The position numbers and the translations under genes are program-made. Of a stretch of 64,000 nt of DNA, positions 43,798 to 56,100 are shown piece by piece (the stretch's first letter is position 1; every line of letters starts with the position of its first letter). Source of the DNA: Stemphylium vesicarium (taxonomy: Eukaryota; Ascomycota; Dothideomycetes; Pleosporales; Pleosporaceae); assembly GCA_004380135.1 (NCBI GenBank), contig QXCR01000032.1, forward strand, positions 124,001 to 188,000, read 5' to 3'. The notes beneath the pieces were generated by a model. The model was given only the letters and a program-made list of their open reading frames with translations, was not told where the DNA came from and did no database searches.

Positions 43798-46700
43798 TGG
43801 GGTTGTGATGGGTTTGTCTGGTTATTGGTATGCTTGTGTGCTGTGGGAGGTACGTGTTATCGTTTTATGAACGTAGTATTACCCAAGAACGCGATGTAAC
43901 CACCATGCTTATCTTTAACACGTTCGCGTATATTTCCATGTGTTGAGTGCAGTTCACGGCCGCACCAATTCGAACAAGTAAATCGACTTCTTCTCCGTCT
44001 CATCGAAAAACTCCGGCCATATTCCATGTCTCGATCGCCATATCAGCTACACTGGGCCGTGGAGTGCGTCGATTCAAAAGCATCTGGCTAGTCACGCGTG
44101 TCTTCCCACTTACCCTAAGAGCTCTGCGCTAGTCGCCTTCCCCTCGCTGCTCCTGTGTATAAAAGTCCGTCTTCCCTCCTTCCGTTGCCATTCGAAAAAA
44201 CTAAAGCTTTTGACTATTCTAAACATTGGGTCAAGGAGTCCATGTCGTGCTCCCTTCCTGAAAAATTACCACTATGTTCCTTGAAAAAGAACTGATGTTC
44301 ACTCACACGTCGCTGTCGAAAATCAACAGCGAAATCCTCCATGTGCTGTGCCTCGCCTGGGACAGAAAAAACGAGCCATAAAAGAGAAAGATTGGCTTCC
44401 TACTCTAATGTTTCGAAATAAATCGTCACTACATACATGAACCTGAAGAACGTTGTTCTGGGCTGTAAACATGCAGTTGGCATGCTTGAAATTGGGTACT
44501 CGGACCGCTACGTGGGAAAGTCATCATACGGCACTACGGGGTCCGTGATATAACTTTCTGATGAGCGTTCAAAGAGAAGTAAGATACCGCAGAGCGTATG
44601 TGAGCGCGGAAAAGATTGCAGTGGGATCATTTACTTCAAACTTTCCACATGCGAGCGAAAAGAATGCATGTATGAACAGCGGACTACCTCGACACGTGCG
44701 ACTAGTGTCCTAGGTTCTTGCATATAAGCCCCTGCCCTCTCTTCTTCTTCTTCGTTCTTCCTCCTCACCCTAAAAGAAACACTTCGTTTACAGTGATCTA
44801 GAAACGTATTTCCTTGGTTTGATGACTCGTGGAGACATCCCCTCAAGAAAAAAGTCCGAACGCCGCCAAGATGGTGTGCTCGGTCTGGCTGGCCGCCTAA
44901 AACATCCATCCGGCAGCAAGAAAACCATAGTGGGAAATCAACAAATCAGGGAGCATGTGGCGGAGATTCGTTCCTGCTTCTTATACCATTCAATCTGAAA
45001 AATCATTATCGTGCGTTCATGGGCGTTTCGGTGAAAGAAATATTTGCAAACGTGCATGTGCTGTGCGCCTTCTAAAACAAACACAAGTGCTTGCCATGAC
45101 AGCCTTGGAAGCACCTTCAAACATACCGCCAAGTCCAGATTTTGTGTCATTTCCGTGCGTGCGAGGGTATAAAAACACCTTTTCTCGACCCTTTCTTTAC
45201 TTCCTATCTACAATTGCCTCTATTCCTCTTTTACAAAAATTTACATTGGTGGCGGACATGTTCTAAATATGTTTGAAGATGACATATGTCTGTCTGGAAG
45301 CCACCTGTTCCTTCATACCCAGCTTGCAGAGAAAATATCAAAAAGGCAATTGTTCCGGTCACATGCTCTGAGGAGAAAAAGCGAAATTACTATGTATGTG
45401 AGACGGAGCTGCTTGCCCTCTCTGCCGAAAAAGTCGCATTCGCATATAAATACAGCACTTCTGGCGCTCTTCCTCCCTCTTTCCTCCATTACAACTTTTT
45501 TCCCCATATATCAAATTCCCTTTCAGCGTGATCCATGTCCTAAAAATGCGCAGCGACAAAGTTATGTGTGCGTGAGCAGAATCCGCTCATCATACTCGGT
45601 TTTTGATTCGAAAAAAAAAGCGAAAAGGGCTATGGAAGCGTCTTCCCATGGAGCGTTCGAAAGCGGACTACCGCTTTGACATGAGAATGGGCCGTTTCTG
45701 CAATGCCTACAGCGGTGCTTGGCTATAAACCTTGCGCTCTTTACTTCATGCTTCCTCCTCTCCTCACCCCTTGCATCTCCTTCACTTTTCCTAAAAGCCG
45801 TACTGGAAGCATTCATGTTCCGCAACTTGAAAAGGAGGTCACGGGAAACCCATGGGTGGAGTGGAGGTTCTGCGCTCTCAGATGATTTCAAGTAGAGGAT
45901 TTACGGAGGTCCTACACCCTAAAAGCAAAGAACACCAAATCATGTCCGTGTGCGAGTGTCTCTTTCGTGTCTTCGCACCCAGGAAATGGCGGAGTGAAGT
46001 AGTAGCCACACCCTAGAAAGAGTTATAAATATAAAGGCGGAACTCCTCATGCCGACGAGGACTCACCACTATACGCAGTTTGGAAAGCGAAAAAAATACT
46101 TTGGAGAAAAAGCTCATGTGCTGGAGGTGAAGCGCGCATGAAAGGTCCATGGTCGCAAGACGGTTGTATTCATGTGCCGTATGGAGAGAGCCGCGCGTGA
46201 GATTGCCGTGTAGGTCAATCGAAAAGACCAGATGACGTGGACATGTCTTTTTTGAAACAACCATGGTCAATATCTGCAGTAAAGACATGTCGATGTCTTT
46301 GAATGCCTTCGACTGGGCTCCTCTTTGCGAGTCGGGTGTGACTGCGGTCTCTCCTAACACCTCGGGCAAATACTCCTGAAAGTTTTTTCGACAATCTTGA
46401 AGACAACTTGAGTTCAGAACGTTGCTTGAACACTTGCCCCTCTCTGGTTGATGACCTTGCTCTTTCAGCGGGACTTCTTGCCGCCTCATTCCTATGCGTA
46501 ATCACATATCTTTGAATGCGGACCTCTTCAAGGTAGGGCTGGGGCGGATGCACGGTTCCTCGCAGTGTAGCAGACGATGGTAATATTTTAATAGAAATGG
46601 CAGTAGGTCTCTTCTGCCTACATGTCCGTTGCGCCACGAAATCGAAAGCGTAGTATGAGATCCTATGATCTTAACGCTGCGCCAACGGGTTACGGACGTA

Positions 46701-48055
46701 ATCGCATGTAGCTGCTAGCCATGTGTTTACCAAGACTCAAAGCCTCAATCACGCGGAAGCAGCGGTCAGCCAGCTATGAATCCAAGGAATTCATCAACAC
46801 CCCGCCACAAAATGTCATGATGGGGACTTGTCAGCAACGATGGCGTAGTCGGATCATCATAGTTCCGAGGTACATCCTCGCAGAGAGCCGTCCTAGGCCA
46901 AGTTTCCTTGCCACGTTGTACATTAGCAACCGTGAGACTCGGGCTTATTACGCAGCGGCCGGATGGCAGCGGTGAGGCTGATGTGCAAAGCCAGCGCAAG
47001 TACGAAGACGGTATCGTCGTGACAAGACCGGAGTCGGCGATAGGCGATAGATGCCTCAGGATTGAAACATGTCAAGCTCAAGACCTCAGGACCCTTATTT
47101 GGTGAGGCATGACAAGTGGGTCTGTTGTTGACGATCCGCAAGCGTGTTTGGGCACGCATGGGCCAGCCTGGACTTGAGATTGGCTTGGCGGGAAGGTACG
47201 ACCGCGAAGATGACATCATCATCATTTCGAGAGACGTCTTGAACAGTGCATCTTCAGGTGAGGTGTGAAATGGTAGAAGGGTCTTATTGCTTATTGTGGC
47301 AGAAACACACGTTGTAAAGGCGATATCGCGAGCCGCCCGTGTTTGACACGCGTGATAGTGAGGGAAATATGTGACGGGCAGCTCCACTTCCCCTGGCGTG
47401 CCGGGCGTGCAACCTTGTTGCGCTGGTACGCGCTTGGCAGCTACACAGCCTACCTCACCAACCACCTCGTCATTCAACGCGAAAACCGCAGAAAGCCAGC
47501 ACTGCCCTCCTTCCCCCTCTTGATAACTAACCGAATTCGCCGGGCTTTCGCTGCTCACTTCAAAGACGAATTATTTGCCAATTGCTCTAGCTCCACCGCG
47601 ACCAATTACCGAGCTTGCTTCTTCGACTACCTTCTTGACCACGGAGCTTGGCTTGTCGACAGGTCATATACTGGCTAGCTCACCCGCGCCTGCGCATCTG
47701 ACTCCTTCGCCAAACAGCAATGAGTGAGTAAAAAGTCCCTTTTGATTCATTTTCCCGCACGCGGCAGTTGGCCGGCCTTGTTATAGTCGCATCGTTGTCT
47801 TGGTACTTTTTGGTACCGATCCTTCAACACCATCATCGTTTGTCTGGCTTGCTTCCTGTACCAGCCTTTTGCATTGCCCGCCGACGGTCCGGCGCCGCAC
47901 CGCACAACACAACAGCAAATCCATCAACCTTCCGCCTTTGCGCATCAAGCCCGGCAAAATTTCACATCGCTAACAGAGTCTTCTTGGCAGGAGCCGTCAG
48001 GAAAGAGTTTCACCGTCACGGTCGCGCTTCCAGCTATCACCAACAGCAGACGACC
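43798..48055. other. 4.3-kb noncoding region before the Ca2+/H+ exchanger
   Basis: No credible coding gene. The left half contains the quasi-periodic TATA/pyrimidine module array listed separately; the rest has only short overlapping ORFs. The last ~300 bp are the pyrimidine-rich promoter and leader of the exchanger, including a four-codon upstream ORF (ATGAGTGAGTAA) near 47.72 kb. Confidence 0.55.
44155..46050 (+). repeat. Diverged quasi-periodic array of TATA plus pyrimidine-tract modules
   Basis: TATA-like strings at about 44155, 44377, 44722, 45168, 45443, 45722 and 46022 are each placed in a similar order of elements: an AGCGAAAA-type string upstream, TATAWA, and in most modules a 40-70-nt C/T-rich tract, then CCTAAAA and CATG. 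The last three spacings are about 275, 279 and 300 bp. Sequence identity between modules is low outside these motifs. There is no ORF. I cannot assign it to a known element. Confidence 0.45.
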
Positions 48056-49434
48056 ATGCCTGAGCCCGCCAACGGCAGGCTTCACGATGAGCACACCCCG
48101 CTCATCGGGCGCACTCAAAACTACGCAGACGAGTCGCGCCTCAAGACATTGCCCAAGCATGTGCTGCACTTGATCTATGCGACTCTCGCCAGCAACTACG
48201 TAAATGTTTTCCTCGTCTTTGTGCCGCTCGGTATCATCGCCGGCGCATTGCACTGGAATCCCACCGTTGTCTTCATCCTCAACTTCATCGCCATCATCCC
48301 GCTCGCTGCTCTTTTGAGCTTTGCGACCGAGGAACTCTCCGCCAAGTTGGGCCAGACTCTCGGTGGCCTGATGAATGCGACATTTGGAAATGCCGTTGAA
48401 CTTATTGTATGTCTACGCGCGCACTCTATGCGTTGCGACCATGGCTAACCCTAGCAGGTCTCCATCGTTGCGCTCAAGCAAGGCGAAATCCGAATTGTTC
48501 AGGCTAGCATGCTCGGCAGCATTCTGTCCAACATTCTGCTCGTAAGTCGAGTCCCGCATTCATTCCCAGATCCCCTTTTAACCAGTCCCAGGTGCTCGGA
48601 TGCTGCTTCCTCGCTGCTGGCCTCACCCAGCATGAAAGCCACTTCAACGAGACCGTCGCATCCACAATGTCGTCGCTCATGGCCGTCGCCTCCGCCTCGC
48701 TCATCATCCCCGCCACCCTCTACGCAGTCATGCACGGCGATTCCAAGAAGGGCGACCTCGAGACCGACCAAAACATCCTCGTGCTCTCCCACGGCACCGC
48801 CATCATCCTGCTCATCCTCTACGTCTTATACCTCTACTTCCAACTCTACTCGCACCACAGCCTCTTCGCTGATGTCGAGAACCAGGAAGGCGGCGGCGAG
48901 TCCGAGGAGGCCCAGATCCTTTCTCCCACTGCCGCGGGTGTCGCATTGGTCCTCATCACCGTCCTCGTCGCCATCTGCGCCGAATACCTCGTTGACAGCA
49001 TCGACTCGATTGTCGAATCCGCACACATTAGCAAGACATTCGTAGGTCTGGTCTTGATCCCCATCGTTGGAAACGCCGCCGAGCACGTCACAGCCGTCAT
49101 TGTCGCATACAAGGGCAAGATGGATCTCGCTATCAACGTCGCCATTGGATCCTCGATGCAAATCGCTCTCTTCGTCACCCCCTTCCTCGTCATCCTCGGC
49201 TGGATCATGCACCAGCCCATGACCCTCCACTTCCAGGGCTTCGAGACCATGATCTTCTTCATTTCTGTCTTGATTGTCAACTACCTCATCCAGGACGGAA
49301 AGAGCAACTACCTCGAGGGCGCCATGTGCATTGGTATCTACGCCATCATCGCTCTCGCCTTCTACATTTACCCCGACAACGCCGCCGGCGATATCACCGT
49401 CGACGTTGTGAGGCGCTTCTTCGCTACAACCTAG
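48056..49434 (+). CDS. vcx1: Vacuolar Ca2+/H+ exchanger (CAX/VCX1 type)
   Basis: Three exons, 48056-48406, 48458-48541, 48592-49434, give 425 aa. The protein has the CAX two-half layout of about 11 membrane spans. The first alpha-repeat is GGLMNATFGNAVELIVSIVALK (split by intron 1), the second is VGLVLIPIVGNAAEHVTAVIV. Both contain the GNxxE core whose Glu residues bind calcium. An acidic loop (DVENQEGGGESEEAQ) separates the halves, as usual in this family. These exchangers load Ca2+ into the vacuole against the proton gradient and lower cytosolic Ca2+. Length matches yeast Vcx1 closely. The chosen ATG follows in-frame upstream codons that lack family resemblance. Confidence 0.95.
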
Positions 49435-50068
49435 AACTGTCCCAATACCAGGGCTAGGGAATGGTCAAGTCTCTGAGCATGCTATTCTGTGCGCGTGTTT
49501 TACGCAGGGCGAGAGACAAATGTGCAAAGAAATCTCCTTTCCTTGTGTGTACATTTGTCCTTTATATTCCCCAATCATCACTATTTTGACTGCAAGATAA
49601 CCTGTCGACATCACCAGAGTATGGGCAAACTATATCTTTTTTTTCATTGTTGTTTTCCTTTTTTCCTGATATGCTGCGGTAGCTTTTTCCTTTGTCGATT
49701 CCCTTGTAAGAGTATCTGTGGGGCGGTGCAGCTGGTTCTTGGCGTTTTCTCTGCTTGTGGCAGTGCTATCGGATCGAGCGGCAGTGCGGAAAAGGTGGGG
49801 CCAGGTGTGGCTTGACGATCTTGGTGGCCTGTGCGCCAGACAGGTCGGAAAGGTGGAGCTGTGGATATCCGAGTGAGAGAGCAGACTGTATATTCTAGGA
49901 AGTCATGAAGCAGAAGAGAGGCGAAAAAAAAAAGATTTGGAAAAGACTTTCTAGAGGGCTCACTGCTGCCTCACTACTCTACACGTGTGATCATTATAAC
50001 ATTTTCCTTCCAGCTCCCACTCCACCCCCGTTCCCCATTCTCACCATCACGGCTCCCTCCTCTCTCTT
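49435..50068. other. Convergent 3' region
   Basis: 634 bp between the stops of the exchanger and the GH81 gene; T-rich, with probable 3' UTRs; no gene seen. Confidence 0.55.
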
Positions 50069-52547
50069 TTACTTCCCTGCCTTGGCAAACTCACTCATAG
50101 CCGCCGCCCAAACCAAATACCACGTGCGACTCGCCCCGGAATCAATCCAGCGCTCATCCCAGAACCCATCGACGCCATCGCGGAAAAAAGCATAGCTACT
50201 TTTGGCATCCACGAGGGCAAGATTGGCGTAGAGAACGCCGCGCCACCCGCCCTCGACGGCATTCGCCCGCCCGTCGCTGAAGAACTTGTCCCATTCTTCT
50301 TTTGCAAAGGCACGGGGTCGGATCAGAGAGGTGCAGGGGACGATGGGGAGCATGTGGATGCCGTGGATGAGTTGAGGGGGGAGGCCGAAGTATGCTGGGG
50401 TAGGTGTTAGGATGGGGGTGTGGTTGAGGGGAGAGGGGAGGACGTACAGCAGCAACACATGGTGCTATGCCTGGCATAAGTACTCGCGTAGTCGACTTTG
50501 TTCTCGAACAAGATGCCGCAGACCTTGTTCTGGACGTAGCGTGCGGGCTGAATCTGGTTGGGGGATTGCAGGTACATGTACGTGTTGTAGGATCGGGCTT
50601 GGATGGCGAGCATCAGGTTGCCTTGTCGCATTGTCAGTCTTTTCCCTTGCTTCCCACACACTGACAATAGAGTCTACTGGACTTGCCTCTCTTCTCCATG
50701 TTCGCATCTCCAATCACCTTGCCCCACATCTTGACTGCGTAGCTGGAAAATGCGTCTTCGCCCGTGCTCTCCATGTGCTTCCCGTTTGCACTCTCAAACA
50801 GCCCTTTTGCCCAGCTGTGGCCGTGCCACCAGTCAAAGGACCGGAAGAAAGGGTAGTCTCTGCTGTTGTAATCGCTTTCTGCAAAGTCCTTGACTAACAT
50901 GTTCGTCCATGCCTTGTTGTCCCATTGGTTTAGCCACTCTGGGCTCAGGTACCCGATGATGGCAGCGGTGTAGATGAAGTAGGCGTAGTGGAAGTGGTGG
51001 TCGTTGAAGTACGTGTTTCCGAAATCGGCTGTCGGATCCGTGAAACCAGAAGCTGAGACGACGCCTTTCCAGTTGTCGTCGTAGTAGAGTGGATGCCGTT
51101 GTTGGTTCTCGACGTATTTTGCAAACTCTTCTTTCAGTTTGTCTAGACCGGCGTTCGCAATCGCCTCGTGATTCAATATGTCTTTGATCACCCAGACAAT
51201 GGTTGCAAACCTGGCAAAGGCTTTGCCGGCGTAATAAAGAGTCTCGTGCGGTATGCGCTCCGTCATTGCGCGGCGGAGATCACGCTCTGCGACTGCAGCG
51301 ATGAAGGCCAATACTTCAGATGGGTAACGTACTTTGGCATTGGAGCCCATGGTTGGATTCCAGGGCCCAAAGTGCATTGTAACAGGAACATTGGGCTCGA
51401 CGAAGGTCAGGTGTTCTGCCCATATCGCTGTTGCCATGCCTTTTGTCGCTGTACGGAGCTGCAGTCTGGTGATTTGATTCCGCATCTCAGGATCCAAGGA
51501 CTGAATGTGATGTGGCAGGACAAACATCAACAGCGGTGAGCGACCAATTTTCGTGTATCGGAAGGTGTAAATGCCTTTACCATCAGGCACGACAGCAGTG
51601 ATCCTGGCCTCGCAGACGAATGCACCGGAGGCCCGGTCATACATTGCTTCACCTTCAGACCCGAGTGGATTCTTTGCAACCTGGATTGTACCTTTGAAGC
51701 CTGGCGGGCCGAGTATAGTGTTCTGGTCGATACATCGGAATCCTGCTGCATCGTAGTTGATGTTGGATACCGGATTCACATACATGACCCAGCATTGGCC
51801 GGTCTTGTCGTGAAGGCGATACTTGATGGCCCGTCCCAGCGTCGTAGGACCGACCATTTCCATGAAACCGCGGCCGCCTGTCTGGATGATTGGTGTTGCA
51901 TCTCTGTATCCAGCTGTGATGAAGCTCATTCCTTGCACAACGGGAAATGTAATCTTTGGCTCTCTGGAGATCGAATGAGCAACGAGATTGATGTTGACAG
52001 AAAATGGAAGGTGTGTATCGGTTGTGAGGGATGTTCGCGAGTCAAGCTCCACCGCCGTGAGGATGAGGTTTTGTCTGCGCAACGGGTTGATGTAGCCATT
52101 GGTCGGCTCACCCGGTTCAAATACTAAATCAGCCTCTTCGACATGGGTTACACACATGCCCCAGGTCTGTACCATGCCCGCTTCCACCAAGCCCTTTCCC
52201 CACCAGAGGCTGTATGGATGCGTCCAAATGGGTTGATTTTGCTTTCCAAGGAATGAGTTGGCATAAAAGGAGTTCGTGTGCAAGGTTCTCAAGTCGTCAT
52301 CCTCTACTCCCTTTCCAGGCACCGGATGATGACGACTGATGGGAATCTGTGGCAGAATACTGTCTGCTTGTATAGGCGTAAAGATATCGTCGGATGATAC
52401 GTCGTCCGTTCTACTGGCTGCGTTGTAGCCGAGCGAGGTCTTGATGCCCTTACGGGTGTCGCGCCATGATCCAAACCAAGCTTCTTTCTTTGCGGGCTTG
52501 GAAGGACGTGAGGAGGTAGTCGACAACAAGGATTGAGATGGAGCCAT
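50069..52547 (-). CDS. GH81 endo-1,3-beta-glucanase, non-secreted form
   Basis: Three exons, 52547-50687, 50621-50448, 50394-50069, give 786 aa. The first intron begins GCAAGT and ends CGACAAG, a GC-AG intron; its use joins MEKRG to NLMLAIQARS, the expected family continuation. The second is GTACGT..CCCCAG. The N-terminal beta-sandwich region is followed by the (alpha/alpha)6 catalytic domain, with YFNDHHFHYAYFIYTAAIIG and SFDWWHGHSWAKGLFESANG then HMESTGEDAF, which carry the catalytic Asp and Glu residues of GH81. No signal peptide is present: the start is Ser/Lys-rich, like yeast Acf2/Eng2 rather than secreted Eng1. Likely role is hydrolysis of beta-1,3-glucan in remodelling or spore/septum processes. 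Confidence 0.93.
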
Positions 52548-53143
52548 AGGACGTATTTGGAAAGTGCCACGCGGGCTAGGACTGTCGAGATAGATTTGCA
52601 AGAACAAAAGGAGCGAGTTGTAGGAATGTATGGATGTATGGCAAGGATAGGATTCGATGAGGTTGACGGTAAACAAGATCGGGCGGCAATGTAGGCAGTA
52701 GAAGTGCCTACAGGCACCAGGGCTCTTTACATAACTGCAGCCATGATGACAACCCGATAAAGAATTGGGAAACGACGCAGCACTGGCTTACTGGGGAACG
52801 TGAGGGGTTTGCGCATCTGCGCGGTCAAGCGTGGATGTTTGAGCAACATCACATGGCAACATGGCAGCATCCCAGATCTGAAGTAGATGGTGGTAGGAAG
52901 CAAGCCGAAACTGGGGGGGCGGCAATGAAGATGACGAAGTGGGTGTGACGCAAGTTCTTGCTACGCCTGCCGAGCGCAGTTCAATCGCAGCTTCCTCTCG
53001 CAAAAACATTTTAACTTTCCGCCCACGTAAAGACCACGTGCAAAATGAAACGATGCGTAGGACAAATGAATTCAGGAACTGTGCTTACAATGGTCGATAA
53101 TGCATTGCAGGCGTGACATAAAAAACTATATATCCAAACCCGC
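52548..53143. other. Promoter of the GH81 gene and 3' end of UTP14
   Basis: 596 bp; no gene seen. The short ORFs here are noise. Confidence 0.55.
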
Positions 53144-56100
53144 TCAAACCAGCGGTTTCCGCAGCGGCTTAATAATACCCTGTTTGACAATAACCCTCGG
53201 CCTAGTAACATCTTGATGCGTCTTCTTCGTGACCCATTCCGGGCCCTTGGGCACACGCAAGCTCCTCTCGTACTGCTCTCTGCTCTCGAATGGGAACGGC
53301 AACTGGCTAGCCATGTACTTCGTAGTCGGCTTAGCCCGCCTCTCGTTGATGATGACCTTGTCAAGCTTTTTGTCTTTGCGCTTGTTGGCATCGATACCGG
53401 GCTTTTGAGTCACGGTTTTGGCGCCAAGGTTGCGTTTCTTCTCAGCCTTGGACATGCCATCGCCGGTCCAGGAGCCCCAACCGGGAAGGAAGGTGGTGGT
53501 TTCGGTTGCCTCTTCTTCGGCAATGGTGGCGTTCTTCTCGGCATCAAAGTCAGCCTCTACGTCGTCTCCCGCGAAACCCTTAGCTGTGAGGGCGTGGTTG
53601 CGCATGATAACATCCAGGTCGATGCCCTCGTCCTCGAGGACTTGCTCGTCTTGGTCTTCGTCGTCGTCTTGGCCACCCAGCACAGTCGCCCAGCCATCGT
53701 CGTCCGCCGTGGTAACGCGTTGTTTGAGGAAGTCATCGACTTTAGTGTCTTGCGGCTTCTCAGCTTGTTTCGATTTCTTCTGTGACTTTGCCTTCGAAGC
53801 CGGCTTTGACTGCACGACGGCCTTCTCTTGGCCAGAATGCTTTGTAATTTCGGGGGCTGGGTAGAGTTCAGGCTCCTTGGCTGCCTTCTTCTCTTTCTTT
53901 GCCTTGACCAAGAAGGGATTGGAAGAGCCGCTTCCGTTCTCCACTGGTGATGGCGCCACATCCTTGCGCTCTTTGCGTGCGCCGTTGGATAGACCGCTGA
54001 GGCCATTCTTCTTTGATGCGGTAGCTTTGTTATAGGATTGCTCTGTTGAAGCTTCCTCGCCATCGGCAGCCGCCTGGGCACCCTCCTCGTCCGACCCAGG
54101 ATGCTCCTCGAACTCGCTGCGGTTGATCTGTATCGCTGGAGCAGCAATGTTGGAGTTGGGGCCATACTTTCTCCGCCCAGCCTTGGTAGCATTCTCATCA
54201 AGCTCTTCATTTTCACTGTCTTCGCCAGCAAGTTCGCGTCGCATTGCCTCCACGGCTTCGTCGTTCTGCGCGCGCCTGGCGGCTTCGGACCTTTGCATGA
54301 AAGCCATCTCTCCAATCTTTGATTTGCCGGTCGAGAACGGGTTCTCCTTGAGCTTGCCGAGGGACTTCTGGAGTGCGTCGTTGTCAGATTGATCGTCATC
54401 GTCGTCGCTTTCTTCATCGCTAGGCACATCAGATCCCTCGTCGTCGTCATCACGGACAGTCTTGCCTTCGACGCGGCGTCGGAGCTCCTCGTTTCGTCTA
54501 GCCATCTCAGTCACGCCATCAAGCGCATCTTGATCCCAATTGGCACGACCTGTGGCCTTGATGCCTTTGGCCCACTTGCTGTCGCGATGCTTGGCACCCA
54601 TGCGCTCCTCAGCTCGTCGGCGGTCGTTGTATTCGCGCTCTTCCTCGGAAAGATCAACGCCGTCTGCCTTCAGTTGCTCTCGCTCCTTCTCCAACATCCT
54701 CTCTCGCTCTTTTCGGTGCACCCGTCGGTAAGCCTTACTCTTGATCTTCTTAATGCGCTTCGCTCGGACTTCTTCACGGAAGAGCAGTTCGCGCTGCATC
54801 CGCAGTTCAGCCCGACGCCTAGCAACCTCTTCGACGGGAAGCTTGTTGGTTTGCAGTTCCTCCCACTTCTGTATCTTGTCTTCATCTTCTTTGCCATTCG
54901 ACAAACCACTTTGCTGAAGTATAGACTGAATGGTGCTTTCGAGATCGTTGGTAGGGGCAGAAGTGGTCGTGGGCTGGAGCGTCTTTTCTCCGGTGGGCTC
55001 ACCTCCGCTGGCGTTTTGCAGAGGGAACATCAGGTGCTCAGCTCGGCGGTTGCGCTTGATAGTGTCCGTCCACCTCTCGAGAGTCTCGTTGGCTTTGGCG
55101 TTGGCGGCAGCACGATCGAGCTTGTCTTGCTGTCGTTTGGGCAGAGGCGCATCCAGCTTGCGGGCGATGTCTTTACGATTCGAAGACTTGTCATCTTGCA
55201 AGAGCTTCAGTGCCTTCTTCTTCTCCGCATCAGCGACCTTGGGCTTGAGACTCATAAGATCAACCTTCCTGGCCACACCGAACTCATCTGGTGCGGCGGA
55301 TTCATGGACTTCGACTCTCCTGCCCTTGGCCTTTTCGCTTTCCTTTGATGCTAGCGAAGAAATCAGGTCTTGCAGTTGCGCCTGTCGATCGTCGTCACTT
55401 TCGTCGTCAGAGGAAAGATCAGATGCGCCATCAGCTTCCACGTCCTCCCCTTCGCTGGGCTCTTCGTCGCTGTCGTCGAACGCAGAAGCCTGCTTCTTCT
55501 TCTGTTTTTTTGCCTCTCTTCTCTCCTCTTCCTCGTCCTCCTCGTACTGATCGAGTGCGGTTGCCAGGTCGATAGCATCCTCGCCCAGATCGTCTTCGTC
55601 CTCTTCCTCGCCATCTGCGCTGTCGCCTTCGTCCAGGTCGATATCGCCGTCCTCGTCTTCCAGGTCCTGCTCTCTCTTGGACTTTTTCGGCTTACTCTTC
55701 TGGCTCTTGGAACTGCCCCGGAAGGTATAGCCCTCGAATCGTTCTTCGTCGCTGTCGCCAAAAGCCTCGTCCGAATCGATGCTGTCGTCGTCGTCATCGT
55801 TATCTACGTGGCCCATCTGCCAGGTGTTGCCGTCGGAGTCGCTGCCTTCGTCGTAACTTTCGTCTCCAGACCTTCTCTTGCGTCTCTTCGGCCCGGCACC
55901 GTCGTCATCGTCTTCGTCCTCTTCTTCCTCGTCTTCGTCGTCGCGCGCTCGCTTCCGGTTGAAAGCAGGGTCGAATTCGCCAAGGCGGTTCTTGCGAATC
56001 TTTGCATCGTCCGGGTTGTCGTAATGCGCGATGGAAAAGGCGTCAAGGGCGCGCCTCTGCGCTTTCTTAGGATTTCGCGCATTAGAGCGACCCTTTGCAG

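Noticed and set aside
44560..44830. TGATGA strings as C boxes of a snoRNA cluster
   Set aside because: No D box (CTGA) at a suitable distance and no terminal stem pairing.
44763..45925. CCCTAA strings that could be internal telomere-like repeats
   Set aside because: They are single, not tandem, and occur as part of the wider CCTAAAA element of the module array.
46622..46697. tRNA-like segment on minus strand with GTCCGT/ACGGAC ends, TGGCGCAGC (A-box-like) and TTCGATT (B-box-like)
   Set aside because: The T arm does not pair with a 7-nt loop, the anticodon arm folds only with a 4-nt loop, and the terminal pairing does not fit the acceptor position relative to the A-box. No valid cloverleaf found.
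54389..55348. 319-codon plus-strand ORF inside UTP14
   Set aside because: Antisense shadow of an acidic, codon-biased gene; the translation is leucine/valine-rich noise.
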